A stretch of DNA of 64,000 nt from Oscillospiraceae bacterium NTUH-002-81 (GTDB taxonomy: Bacteria > Bacillota > Clostridia > Lachnospirales > Lachnospiraceae), in contig CP136052.1 in the NCBI GenBank assembly GCA_032620915.1, forward strand, positions 3,046,001-3,110,000, given 5' to 3'. Under the pieces are notes generated by a model that saw only the letters and a program-made list of their open reading frames with translations, had not been told where the DNA came from and did no database searches. Each line of letters starts with the position of its first letter. Positions within the stretch are counted from its first letter, which is position 1. Of this stretch, positions 53,506 through 62,453 are shown piece after piece. Both the position numbers and the translations under genes were made by a program.

Positions 53506-53580
53506 CTAATTGGCGGCTTGAAGCAAAAAAATCCCCGGTTGTACCAGGGAAATAAAAACTTTAGTATAGCCTAAAAGAGA

Positions 53581-53668
53581 AAGCTAGCGCCTTGAGGCGC
53601 GGCCAAGTAGAGTGGGCTTAAAGCCTGCGTCCCGAGCCACCCGTTTTACGGGTGGCAGCGACTCCTTG
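53581..53668 (+). ncRNA. Possible IS605-type right end / TnpB guide-RNA scaffold relic
   Basis: Three hairpins follow each other: GCGCC-TTGA-GGCGC, GGCTT-AAAGCC, and GCCACCCG-TTTTA-CGGGTGGC. The last, with flanking GAG and AGCGAC, resembles the 3' end of IS200/IS605 elements where the TnpB guide RNA ends. No tnpA or tnpB is present. The assignment is by resemblance only. Confidence 0.35.
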
Positions 53669-53932
53669 TCTGTTTATCTTATACTTGTCAATTTATATTA
53701 TCCAATAATGTGAATTATAATATGACAGTACGGATGCATATTATAGAAACATAACTTTGAAAGAATCAAGCATAACCTGTGGAGTGACTCTTCAACGGAT
53801 AAACTATTTTCACTTCATACAGTTCCGACATATGGAATAAGGAACACCAATCGCCCTCAATACAACTTTCTTTCTATTAGTTAAAAATGCACATAATCAA
53901 AAAAGAAAATCGACTTATTTTAGACAAATTCA

Positions 53933-53961
53933 TTGACAAGTTCTGCTTTAGGTGATAAAAT
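53933..53961 (+). promoter_or_regulatory. Promoter of attenuated operon
   Basis: TTGACA (53,933-53,938), 17-bp spacer, TAAAAT (53,956-53,961). The stretch 53,670-53,930 shows no gene. Confidence 0.85.
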
Positions 53962-54004
53962 AAAAGTGAAAAGTCGAAATTTATATTGTTGGGAGGTAAG
54001 ACCG

Positions 54005-54082
54005 ATGATTTGTTTTAAGGTTAAGTTGCCTAACTTAATAATGGAGCATTTTTACCGACGCTGCCAGCCTTTGGAGGCTTAG
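54005..54082 (+). CDS. Leader peptide (25 aa)
   Basis: GGGAGG precedes MICFKVKLPNLIMEHFYRRC, then QPLEA. Its RNA contains TGCCTAACTTA (54,027-54,037), complementary to TAAGTTAGGCA (54,108-54,118) within the terminator stem. Ribosome position on this ORF would choose between structures. It resembles leaders of ribosome-targeting antibiotic resistance genes. Confidence 0.7.
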   Translation: MICFKVKLPNLIMEHFYRRCQPLEA

Positions 54083-54102
54083 AATTAAAATTGTTTCTAT
54101 TT

Positions 54103-54147
54103 GCGCATAAGTTAGGCATGATTATTTGTCTACTTATGCGCTTTTTT
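54103..54147 (+). terminator. Attenuator terminator
   Basis: GCGCATAAG (54,103-54,111) pairs with CTTATGCGC (54,133-54,141), followed by TTTTTT. Its left arm overlaps the antiterminator partner. Confidence 0.85.
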
Positions 54148-54177
54148 ATTTGAATTTTCAGTATTAGCAGAAAGGAA

Positions 54178-54384
54178 GTGTTATACATAGATAACATATG
54201 GCTTATCCTTTTGCTTCTATTAAGTTTTTTTATGATTTTTAAGCCGGAACTTTTATGGAAAATTGAACACTTCTTTTCTGTAAAAGGCGGTGAACCTACA
54301 GATTTATATCTTGGTTTGATGCGGGTTGCTGGAGTATTCTTTTTTATTGCATCCATCATTTGCATTATTGTTTTGGTTTTATAA
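54178..54384 (+). CDS. Small membrane protein, DUF6199-like
   Basis: The 68-aa frame has two membrane segments around FFMIFKPELLWKIEHFFSVK, and GGEPTDLYLGLMRVAG. The GTG start is poorly spaced from AAAGGAA, so the true start is uncertain. It lies directly behind the attenuator and before the secreted-protein gene. Confidence 0.65.
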   Translation: MLYIDNIWLILLLLLSFFMIFKPELLWKIEHFFSVKGGEPTDLYLGLMRVAGVFFFIASIICIIVLVL

Positions 54385-54401
54385 GAGAAGGGGGGCTTTT
54401 A

Positions 54402-55424
54402 ATGAAAAAGCTAACACGTAAGATTGTTGCACTTACTCTTTCCTTGGTTATGTGCATAAGTTTTTCTAACACTACTTTTGCTTATGCCGACAACGAGAAT
54501 ATCAGTTCTTCTGCTGAAGCAAGCAAAGTGAATTGGTGGAAGATTGGCTGGATTATCCTTTCAGATTATGTGGAAAAGCTTATCGATCTCGATGGACAGA
54601 GTGAAAAGGATAGTAGTTGGGCCTATCTTGTTTCACCTAGCATAGAATATAACACGGGTGATATGGGGCCTGAGGTTTATTTTCGTCCAGAAGTAGATAA
54701 CAGCGTTGGTTCTATCCGTATGCATGGACATAGGATTATCTTTGTCGATATTTTTACACAGATTGCACTCATCTTGTCAGATGCCTCTGGTGATACGGTA
54801 AGTCAAGCAACTACTGGTACAAATCAGTATATGTTTTATACAAAGAAAGCAGGAGACAGTTCTGGTACATGGAAAGCACAGTTTGTTTCAACTGAGACAT
54901 ACAAATGGCAGTTGTATTATGCCCATTATTACAATGCCAATGCTCGTTCAAGTGTTCCTATGACGGAAGATGGATTTTACTTTGGGGATAATAACAGAGT
55001 TTATCAATTCTCTGTTGCAGAATCTTACAGACTTAATTCTCTTCCTCCAGAGGTTGTTGATATGACACAACTTAATGCTCAATTTATTAATCCTGCTGAT
55101 GGAAAAACTGTAGATTATCTCAAAGACTTTAATGCTGGAGATCAAGTTCATTTCTCTGATATAATTATTGACATTAGTTATGATGCGACTGAGGATGCGA
55201 CTACATTTTATTTTACCGAGGATACTTATGAGGAAAACATAGGATGGAAATTTGCAGGAAATCTTCTTGACCAATATTCCGCTGGTGATGTTCTGAATCT
55301 AACTTTTGATGTGTTGAATGTCGGAAACTATCAGGGCATTACTTTTGAAAGCCTCGACTACTTTGAAGCAGCTTACGCGCATAATAACGGTGCCGCTTAT
55401 CCCAATATTCAAGATTACCAATAA
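54402..55424 (+). CDS. Secreted protein of unknown function
   Basis: The start at 54,402 is preceded by AGAAGGGGGG. A signal peptide (MKKLTRKIVALTLSLVMCIS to AYA) leads a 340-aa product rich in aromatic and acidic residues, with beta-strand-like repeats and no membrane anchor. I see no known domain. It is controlled by the upstream attenuator, so it could be expressed on ribosome stress. Confidence 0.8.
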   Translation: MKKLTRKIVALTLSLVMCISFSNTTFAYADNENISSSAEASKVNWWKIGWIILSDYVEKLIDLDGQSEKDSSWAYLVSPSIEYNTGDMGPEVYFRPEVDNSVGSIRMHGHRIIFVDIFTQIALILSDASGDTVSQATTGTNQYMFYTKKAGDSSGTWKAQFVSTETYKWQLYYAHYYNANARSSVPMTEDGFYFGDNNRVYQFSVAESYRLNSLPPEVVDMTQLNAQFINPADGKTVDYLKDFNAGDQVHFSDIIIDISYDATEDATTFYFTEDTYEENIGWKFAGNLLDQYSAGDVLNLTFDVLNVGNYQGITFESLDYFEAAYAHNNGAAYPNIQDYQ

Positions 55425-55453
55425 TTTGATTTTGACATAAGGACTTATAGAAG

Positions 55454-55498
55454 AGGGCGTGTTGCGGATAATTTTCTGCAACGCGCCCTTTTTAGTAT
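55454..55498 (+). terminator. Terminator after the secreted-protein gene
   Basis: GGGCGTGTTGC pairs with GCAACGCGCCC, followed by TTTTTA. Confidence 0.85.
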
Positions 55499-55622
55499 GC
55501 TTTAGCAAAATAAAGTTATCCCTTTTACTCTGGCCAAAGGAATAACTTTATTGCCTGATAGCATTAAAAGAAAATTGTTGTATCACTTTTGATATAAATT
55601 AAAAGTATTTAGCGTCTAAATT

Positions 55623-57263
55623 CTACCTTGACATTTCCCCAACAAAATTGTAAATAATCTTAACCTCCTGTGTCCTCTGACCATCAATCTTCTTGATTTC
55701 TCCAATCAGAATCCGGCTAATGAGCCGGTTCAGCACCGCCTCGTCCAGTTCCTCGATGGCGGCATAGCGCCGGATTTCCTTGATAAAAGTGCGGACTTCG
55801 CTTTCTTGCGCATCGGCACGACCTTGCATCATTGCCAGGTCATGCAGGCGTTTCTGGTTGGATTCCTGCTCCTGTTCCAGCGCCGCCGTCAGCTTCACAA
55901 ACCGCTGCTCGGTCAGGATGCCTTTGGCCTTATCGGTGTACAGGCTCAGGAACATCCCGTCAATTTCCTGATTTCGGGCTTCCAGCCGCAGGCGTTCCTT
56001 TTCTGTCTGGGAGGCGTCCACCAGATACCGGTGCTCCATCCGGCGGCTGAGCCGCTGGTAGAACGCATCGGCATCCTTCATAGCCTGCGCCGCCAGTTCC
56101 TGAATGTCTTTCAGCACCAGATTGTATAAATCCCTGGCCTCGATCTTGTGGCTGGAACAGACCTTGCAGCCCATGCGGTTGTAGGTCTGGCAGATATAGT
56201 ACGCCTTGTCAATCGGCTCCCGCATTTCGCCGGTGAAGCGGTTCTTCCCGGTTCGGCCCACTTTCTCATACCGCACCTGCATGGACTTCCCGCAGGTGGC
56301 GCAGTAGACCAGACCGTGGAACAGATTATAAAAGGGGCAGGAATTCCCCTGAATGGTCGGCCTGCGGTCAATGAGTTCCTGCACCTGTTCCCATTCCTCC
56401 GGCGTCACAATGGCCTCATGGCAGCCCTCGATCACTTCCCACTGGTCACGGGGAATAATGTCATAGGTGTTGGAGCGGATGCCTTTCTGATGCGTCCGAA
56501 AGACCAAATGTGCGCCCTTATAGAATGGATTTCTCAGGATGTGACTGATTCTGGCTCCGCCCCAGAAATAATAGTTGGCGTCAAACTCCGTGTTGGCTTT
56601 GACATGGGTGATTGGGATTTTTTCTTCCATCAGACGTTTGGAAATCCTCATGCAGCCCAGCCCGTCAAGGGCATAGTCATAGATTTTGCGGATGATTGGC
56701 GCTGTCTCAGGGTCAATGATGAGATGCCCCTTGTCCTCCGGGTCACGCATCAGGCCGAAGGGCGGCGTCCCTCCGCAGAACTTCCCCTGCCGGGAGCGGG
56801 TGGTGATGCCTGCCAGCACCTTTTTAGAAATATCCCGGCTGTACATATCGTTCAGGATATTCTTAAAGGGCGTAATGTCCATCTCCTGACGGGTCAGGCT
56901 GTCCACGCCGTCCGTGATGGCGATATAGCGTACATTGTGTTTGGGGAAAAAGATTTCGATATAGCTGCCAGCTTCAATATAGTTCCTACCAAGCCTGGAT
57001 AGGTCTTTGGTGATGACGCAGCCGATCTTCCCCGCCTCAATGTCAGCGATCATGCGCTGGAAGGCAGGGCGGTTGAAATTGCGGCCCGTATAGCCGTCAT
57101 CCACATAATATTCATACTGGAACATTCCATGCTTTTCAGCAAAGTCCCGAAGCATGATTTTCTGGTTGCTGATGCTCATACTCTCGTTGTCGCCGCCGTC
57201 ATCCAGAGAGATGCGGCAGTAGAGAGCGGTGATTTTCTCATAGACTTGTTTTTTCCTGCTCAT
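55623..57263 (-). CDS. Large serine recombinase of element C
   Basis: The 546-aa protein has the resolvase domain (ALYCRISLDDGGDNES, TKDLSRLGRNYIEAGSYIEI), recombinase domain, zinc-ribbon (VYCATCGKSM, YICQTYNRMGCKVC) and C-terminal coiled coil with EVKIIYNFVGEM. The frame is intact. It is the probable integrase of element C. Confidence 0.95.
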   Translation of the reverse strand: MSRKKQVYEKITALYCRISLDDGGDNESMSISNQKIMLRDFAEKHGMFQYEYYVDDGYTGRNFNRPAFQRMIADIEAGKIGCVITKDLSRLGRNYIEAGSYIEIFFPKHNVRYIAITDGVDSLTRQEMDITPFKNILNDMYSRDISKKVLAGITTRSRQGKFCGGTPPFGLMRDPEDKGHLIIDPETAPIIRKIYDYALDGLGCMRISKRLMEEKIPITHVKANTEFDANYYFWGGARISHILRNPFYKGAHLVFRTHQKGIRSNTYDIIPRDQWEVIEGCHEAIVTPEEWEQVQELIDRRPTIQGNSCPFYNLFHGLVYCATCGKSMQVRYEKVGRTGKNRFTGEMREPIDKAYYICQTYNRMGCKVCSSHKIEARDLYNLVLKDIQELAAQAMKDADAFYQRLSRRMEHRYLVDASQTEKERLRLEARNQEIDGMFLSLYTDKAKGILTEQRFVKLTAALEQEQESNQKRLHDLAMMQGRADAQESEVRTFIKEIRRYAAIEELDEAVLNRLISRILIGEIKKIDGQRTQEVKIIYNFVGEMSR

Positions 57264-57335
57264 AGCGTTCTCCTTCTATGAACAGGGACACGATACCATT
57301 ATAGTACCATGTCCCTGCCCCTGAATCAACCGTTT

Positions 57336-57503
57336 TTACGCAGCGTTTTCGGCCATTTCCCGCTGCTGACGCCATTCCTCGAAGTGTTCGCAGGTCTGAC
57401 GCTCAATCAGCTGCTCAAAGGCTTCCCGCATGGACTTCTCCCCGGAGAACTCCCGCACCACCACAAAACGGACTTTATTTTTCTGCTGTTTGCTTTTTTC
57501 CAT
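57336..57503 (-). CDS. Small recombinase-associated protein (55 aa)
   Basis: GGAGG precedes MEKSKQQKNKVRFVVVREFS; the rest (EAFEQLIERQTCEHFEEW) is helical and charged. It occupies the same position as 23,562-23,690 in element B, between VirE and recombinase. Confidence 0.75.
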   Translation of the reverse strand: MEKSKQQKNKVRFVVVREFSGEKSMREAFEQLIERQTCEHFEEWRQQREMAENAA

Positions 57504-57770
57504 AGGCTACCTCCATAGAGTAGCAGGCCAGACGGCAGCACTGGCAACGAAGTCCGGCAACGAACCTCTGAAAACCTGTAAACTACCGTCTGACCTGCAA
57601 ATCTTACTTTATCAATTTTCTTGAAAAATCTCGTTGTTTTCGTTGCCGGAGATAGAGATAGATATTAGAAAATACCTTATTTACAGGCTTTTTCCGTATC
57701 CAGACCGGAGAATCCCCGGCAACAAACCCGGCAACCAAGTGGCAACCATCCCGGCAACAGACCGCTAATT

Positions 57771-59177
57771 TTATGCGATCCACTCCTTCGGCAGTTCCAG
57801 CTGGCAGCATTCTTCCTCGGTCAGCTCCACAAATCCATCTTCGTTGCCGGGCAGTTCGTTGCCGGAAACGTCCCGTTCCCAGCCCCTCTGCCTGCCATAT
57901 CCGGTGAACATCCGGGGATTGGAGAATGGTTTCCAGCCCGTCACCACCGTGTTCATGATCTCGTTGATATTGTGCAGCTGCCACCGCTTCGGCTCATCGT
58001 AGGTGTGGCCCAGCGCCTCCTTGAACAGCTGTTTGGAGCAGACCATGCTGCCGGTGTAGTGTTCCAGAAAGCCCTGTATCTGTCCGGCCTCGGTGTCCTC
58101 CGGCATGAAATCCTTCTGCACCTCCACCAGCTGGCGCTGGATGGACTTGCTGAACTTCATAGAGTAGTGGCCGCTGCGGTAAATCGTCATGGCCTCCGCC
58201 CAGACCTGTAAAAGATAGGCTCTGGAGGCGTCCTCGTCCTCCAAAATGTGAACCTCTGCATTCTCCGGGTAAATCATGATCGGCAAAAAGCGCCGATTTC
58301 CGGCCCGGTCAAGGGGCAGGAAGTCCAGTGTGTTGGACGAACCGCCGAACACACACTGCCGCAGCCGGTCTTTGGGCTGGGCCTCGTAGGGCGTCCGGTA
58401 GGTTTCCTTCTGGCGGCTGATAAAGGAGCGGATTTCTTCAATGCTTTTGGCGCTGCTGGTAGCCAGCATCTCCGACATTTCGATAATCCAGTGTCCTTGC
58501 AGCTTCAGATACACCCTGTCATCGTCCAGTTTTTTCAGGTCGTCACTGAACCACTCGTCCCGGATCGCCAGCAAGCGGAAGAAGCTGGACTTGCCAGCCC
58601 CCTGACCGCCCACCAGACAGAGCATTTCCTCATATTTGGAGCCGGGGCGGAATACCCGCCGGATAGCCCCCAGCAAAAAGTGTTTCAGCATTTCCTCCAC
58701 ATAGTCGCTCTCGTCCGCACCTAAGAAATGATGGAGACAGGAGCGGATGCGGGGCGTCCCGTCCCAGACAAGGCCGTTTAGCACGTCCTGTATGGGATGG
58801 TAGCAGTTCTCATTCGCCACGATGGAGAGCGCCGCCGTCATCTTTTTCTCACTGGTCAGGCCATAGGTCTGCTCAAAATAGAGAAGCAGATATTTCACGT
58901 CCGTATCCGTCAGGGCACTGGTATTCCTGCGCCAGCCTAAATCCTGTACAATGTCCACCCGGTCAGTCAAAAGGTTCAGGCGGATCGCCCCACGCAGGAG
59001 AGGGTCATGGCAGAACACCGTCCGGCAGTTGCCGATGGTGTTGGCGGGCTGGCCCTTCTCGGTGACGGACAGGCTTTCCCGCACCTCATCAACGCTCCGC
59101 TCCGGCGCTAAGGCTTCGGCTGCGCTCATGGCGGCCTGCCGGGTGGCTAGCGGTAAACTCTGATATTCGCTGCTCAA
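57771..59177 (-). CDS. VirE family P-loop protein of element C
   Basis: The 468-aa protein contains LCLVGGQGAGKSSFFRLLAI, WIIEMSEMLATSSAKSIEEI and RQCVFGGSSNTLDFLPLDRA. It is collinear with the element B protein at 23,932-25,326. It probably acts with the overlapping primase in replication of the element. Confidence 0.93.
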   Translation of the reverse strand: MSSEYQSLPLATRQAAMSAAEALAPERSVDEVRESLSVTEKGQPANTIGNCRTVFCHDPLLRGAIRLNLLTDRVDIVQDLGWRRNTSALTDTDVKYLLLYFEQTYGLTSEKKMTAALSIVANENCYHPIQDVLNGLVWDGTPRIRSCLHHFLGADESDYVEEMLKHFLLGAIRRVFRPGSKYEEMLCLVGGQGAGKSSFFRLLAIRDEWFSDDLKKLDDDRVYLKLQGHWIIEMSEMLATSSAKSIEEIRSFISRQKETYRTPYEAQPKDRLRQCVFGGSSNTLDFLPLDRAGNRRFLPIMIYPENAEVHILEDEDASRAYLLQVWAEAMTIYRSGHYSMKFSKSIQRQLVEVQKDFMPEDTEAGQIQGFLEHYTGSMVCSKQLFKEALGHTYDEPKRWQLHNINEIMNTVVTGWKPFSNPRMFTGYGRQRGWERDVSGNELPGNEDGFVELTEEECCQLELPKEWIA

Positions 59178-59742
59178 TCTTCCTCACCTCTTTTCCATAC
59201 TCAGCGACCACGGAAGCACGTTCCTCCATGCTGCCGGACAAGAGAATATCCAGCAGATATTCCGTGTACGGTTTCTTTTGCAGGGCCTCCACGAACAGCG
59301 GATTCCACGCTTCATCCGGCGTCTGCGGGGCGTATTCCTTCTCCCAGCGTTCCAGCAGATGCAGGTAATTGCACAGCACCCGGAAACATTTCTGCTCCGC
59401 CTGCCGGTAACGCAGTTCCTCGCTGATTTTTCGCTTGACCGGCCTCCTGCGGGGCGGGTCATGGCCTTTGGCGTCATAGTGGACAGAGAAATCCTCCGCC
59501 AGCTTCAGCGCCGCCTCCTTACTGCTCAGACTAAACAGACGGGCGGTAAAATCAATCACATCCCCATCTGCCTGACAGCCAAAGCAGTGGAACCGATGGT
59601 CAATCTTCATACTAGGATGTTTGTCATCATGGAAGGGACAGTAGGCCATGCCATTCCTGCCAACCTGCACCCCGTAATATTCCGCAGCCTGCCTTGTGGT
59701 GACAGACTCCTTCACCGCTTCAAATATATTCGATTTTCTCAC
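59089..59742 (-). CDS. CHC2 zinc-finger primase-like protein of element C
   Basis: The CHC2 zinc finger is intact (YCPFHDDKHPSMKI, HCFGCQADGDVIDF) followed by SSKEAALKLAEDFSV and a helical C-terminus. The start is uncertain: no ATG fits the family N-terminus (SNIFEAVKESVTTRQAAEYY), and the GTG at 59,742 lies in the ribosome-site sequence GGAGGTG. It overlaps the VirE gene by 89 bp. Confidence 0.88.
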   Translation of the reverse strand: MRKSNIFEAVKESVTTRQAAEYYGVQVGRNGMAYCPFHDDKHPSMKIDHRFHCFGCQADGDVIDFTARLFSLSSKEAALKLAEDFSVHYDAKGHDPPRRRPVKRKISEELRYRQAEQKCFRVLCNYLHLLERWEKEYAPQTPDEAWNPLFVEALQKKPYTEYLLDILLSGSMEERASVVAEYGKEVRKIEQRISEFTASHPAGRHERSRSLSAGAER

Positions 59743-59789
59743 CTCCAGGCAGAGAAAAAAGCACCCGTTTCCGCAGAAAATCAGGTGCC

Positions 59790-61034
59790 TCATAACTCCA
59801 TATCGTGTTTCTTTTTCGGAGCAATCCGCCCCTCACGTTCCCAGCGTTCCCGGTTATCTCGGTCAGCGTTCAGCCTGCCTTTCGCCAGCTTCTCCCGGAT
59901 GGATTCTCTGGCCTTCTCCTTAATCTGCTCCTTACCGGCCTTCTTGACCTCCGGCTGCATGAGAGTTTTCTGGATTTTTGCCAGGGCGTTCTGCATGACC
60001 CGTTTGATTTTGGTAATCACTCCATCCAGACGGGCGGCAGCGTAGTCACGCTCCTTCTTCGGGGCCTTCCGCTCCGGCGAAAGCACCCACTTTTTCGTTT
60101 CCTCGATCAGACGAATATCTTCTTTGTGTGTCTCCTGCCGGACGGTATCGGTCACCACCTCCACCGCCTTGTCATAGGCCGCATCGGAAACATCATCTAA
60201 CAGCGTCTCCACGTCCTCGATTTTGAGCGTCAGTTCTTCCAGCTTCTGCTCCTGCGCCGCAAGCTGCTCCTTCTGCTTCATCAGGATATAATCCTGTTTT
60301 TCCAGATAGTCCCGCCCGCCGTAGGACGGCTCCTGATCCAGATGCAGCCCATGCCGTCTGGCGATGTCAAACAGGATCGTCCGGCAGACCGCATCAAAGG
60401 TCTGCTTGCGGTTGTTGTTCCGGCCTTTGGGCTTCTCCGGGTTGGGGAGAGGGATGCCAAGTTCTTCCAGCGCCTTTTCCTGCTGGGGGCACAGTTCCCC
60501 ATAGCGGTTCTCACAGTCAAAGACGTGCCGCTCATGGATGTGGGGCGTCCCCTCGTCCAGATGGAGCGCCCAGTCCAGGATGTGGATATGGGAACCGAAG
60601 CGGCGCTCAAATTCCTGATAAAACTCATTGACGATGGAAAAGAGCGTATCCGGCGAGACGGATTCTCCCATCGTGCCGATCTGGTAGATACTTTCCTCCG
60701 GGCAGGTCTTGTTGTTTTTCAGCAAGTCCTCCACAGTGCGGTTGCGCTCGGTGTGCCGGGTTTTCTCATTCCGGGCGTTCTGAGCTTCCACATAGCCGCC
60801 GTAATGCTCGTAGTAATACATCCGCTCGATTTCCTCAAAGCTGAAATCCGGCTGCTCCGGGTTCTCCCGGAACTCATGGGTGGTAAAGCCCCGGTAGCAG
60901 TCCCAGTAGACATTTTGCCTTGCCCGTTCTGCGTCAATGTGTTCGCTGTTCTCCACATCGAACCGGCGGTCATTGTGGCGGGGATTATAGGTGCCATGCT
61001 TGCCGGAGCGTCCATTGTGTCGTGTCAGTTTCAA
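59790..61034 (-). CDS. MobV-like relaxase of element C
   Basis: The 414-aa protein starts at a TTG behind AGGAGG and has an N-terminal HNGRSGKHGTYNPRHNDRRF and motif HLDEGTPHIHERHVF, like the HxDE-PHxH motif III of Pre/MobV relaxases. Its C-terminus is a long basic coiled coil. Element B has a MobA/MobL relaxase here instead, so related elements swap relaxases. Confidence 0.88.
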   Translation of the reverse strand: MKLTRHNGRSGKHGTYNPRHNDRRFDVENSEHIDAERARQNVYWDCYRGFTTHEFRENPEQPDFSFEEIERMYYYEHYGGYVEAQNARNEKTRHTERNRTVEDLLKNNKTCPEESIYQIGTMGESVSPDTLFSIVNEFYQEFERRFGSHIHILDWALHLDEGTPHIHERHVFDCENRYGELCPQQEKALEELGIPLPNPEKPKGRNNNRKQTFDAVCRTILFDIARRHGLHLDQEPSYGGRDYLEKQDYILMKQKEQLAAQEQKLEELTLKIEDVETLLDDVSDAAYDKAVEVVTDTVRQETHKEDIRLIEETKKWVLSPERKAPKKERDYAAARLDGVITKIKRVMQNALAKIQKTLMQPEVKKAGKEQIKEKARESIREKLAKGRLNADRDNRERWEREGRIAPKKKHDMEL

Positions 61035-61119
61035 ACAGATTTCCTCCTTCCTGCGAAGATGTTCTGGGGCCGGGGAAGGGGCGGCGAAGCCGCAAATCCT
61101 GCGAATTTTGCGTCAGGTA

Positions 61120-61160
61120 ATACCCAATACAAGTTGACGCAGGCATCAACTTTCCCTGGG
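61120..61160. other. Candidate oriT core of element C
   Basis: TACAAGTTGACGCAGG is followed by CATCAACTTT, giving a small inverted repeat. ACAAGTTGAC is shared with the element B region at 27,677. It is directly upstream of the relaxase. Confidence 0.4.
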
Positions 61161-61306
61161 CAAGGCGTTTCACCCTTGACCCGATGGGGCGGCTGCCCTC
61201 AACCTGCCAAGGCACTTCGTCCTTGACCCGATAATGGCTGCCGCCCTTAACCTGCCAATGGGCGTTGCCCCTTGACCCCAGCAGTGCGCTGCCGCCCCTG
61301 CACCCC
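61159..61306. repeat. Three degenerate 48-50 bp tandem repeats
   Basis: Units at 61,159-61,208, 61,209-61,256 and 61,257-61,306 share CCTTGACCC, GGCTGCC(G)CCC and AACCTGCC. They lie in the relaxase upstream gap (61,035-61,509) and could be relaxosome-binding iterons. Open frames across them are not convincing. Confidence 0.65.
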
Positions 61307-61509
61307 GCCACAAAGGGCTGGCCGCCCTCTGTACTTTCCGCACCGGCGAAGCTGGCTTCCACCGCAGGAACGGTGTTTGCCAGTTTCACCGGCTCCGTAT
61401 CCACACATTTGCGCCCATAGGCGGGGAGTGGATACGGAATACGCCTGCGGGGATTGCCGGTCAAAACATCGGGTGCAGACCCGTCATTTTTCCCGTAAAC
61501 ACCCCGATT

Positions 61510-61815
61510 TTAGGCGATTTTTTCTTCCGTTACCACCACCTGAAAGCCATGCTCCTTTGCGTACTCCCTTGCGGCGGCTTTCCGTTCTTCGCTGTACGGA
61601 GGCACCAGCCGGATCGACAGCCGGGACTTGTCCAGCACATAGGTCACGCTGCCCTCCGGCGTGCTGCGCTCCAACCGGCACAACAGTGGGTACTTCCGGC
61701 TGAAATCAGCCAGCCTGCGCTTCAAGCTGGCGTTGAAGGTGTAGACGCTGGCAAGGTTCTCCGCCTCGTTCCAGTTGATGATGGTTTCTTTCTCATACTT
61801 AGACAGCTTCTTCAT
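61510..61815 (-). CDS. Small conserved ICE protein (paralogue of 2,016-2,306)
   Basis: The start at 61,815 (MKKLSKYEKETIINWNEAEN) has GAGGAGG upstream. The product shares SRLSIRLVPPYSEERKAAAR with the element A protein. It overlaps the upstream gene end. Confidence 0.85.
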   Translation of the reverse strand: MKKLSKYEKETIINWNEAENLASVYTFNASLKRRLADFSRKYPLLCRLERSTPEGSVTYVLDKSRLSIRLVPPYSEERKAAAREYAKEHGFQVVVTEEKIA

Positions 61816-62092
61816 ACAGATCCTCCTCATAATCGGTGTAAGATTTCAGCACACGCAGGTTGCGCTTGAGACGGCGGTACTCGTCCATCTCCATGCGCAG
61901 ATGGTGATAAAAATCCTCGTACCAGCTTTCGTTCATCTCCGTCTCCACCTTCCGGGCCAGCCCCAGCATCCGGCGTTTGGCCTCCGGGTCAACCGTCAGA
62001 GCCGTCAGCCATTTCAGCCGTGTCACCGTATTGTGGTGGCTGAGACAGCCGTAAGCGTAGAGAATCTTCTTTTCTTTCATACTCAGTGTCAT
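61799..62092 (-). CDS. Small conserved ICE protein (paralogue of 2,284-2,532)
   Basis: The start at 62,092 (MTLSMKEKKILYAYGCLSHH) follows TGGAGG; 97 aa. It is helical and acidic, with YHHLRMEMDEYRRLKRNLRV. It is co-translated with the next gene, as in element A. Confidence 0.85.
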   Translation of the reverse strand: MTLSMKEKKILYAYGCLSHHNTVTRLKWLTALTVDPEAKRRMLGLARKVETEMNESWYEDFYHHLRMEMDEYRRLKRNLRVLKSYTDYEEDLYEEAV

Positions 62093-62382
62093 AATGATTT
62101 CCTCCATTTCTTTGCTGCGGAGCCATGCGCCCCGCATGATAAACTTGTTTCCTGTCCGCCGGTCTGCCTGCAAGCCGCTCCTGCCCGGAATTTCTCCCGG
62201 CGTATCGGCCTCTTTGGTGTGCTCGATTTCTGTCCTGGCGTCACTTCCCCGGAGGCCATACCCCTTGCAGCCGGTCATTCGATTTTCAAGGTTCTGTGCC
62301 TGTCTGCAAGAACCAGTTTACCGAAAAAAGAGGCCCTTTCCCGTATATCCAAAACGTCGGAAAAACGCTCGAAATCCGCATA

Positions 62383-62411
62383 TTTCCACGCTTATGGAAT
62401 CGTGCTATAAT
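62383..62411 (+). promoter_or_regulatory. Promoter/operator of the element C Xre gene
   Basis: TTTCCACGCTTATGGAAT lies just before TATAAT (62,406-62,411), matching the element B site at 49,724-49,753. The remaining gap 62,093-62,382 shows no gene. Confidence 0.75.
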
Positions 62412-62453
62412 GGGTGTAATCACTGAAAAAGATAACGAGAGAGGGGGCTTTGG

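Noticed and set aside
56148..57002. 284-aa plus-strand open frame
   Set aside because: Antisense to the element C recombinase gene.
61159..61306. CRISPR array or transposon ends
   Set aside because: The units are contiguous degenerate tandem repeats without distinct spacers.
60985..61464. 159-aa minus-strand frame over the tandem repeats
   Set aside because: It follows the 48-50 bp repeats and has no homologous motif; the repeats explain the open frame.
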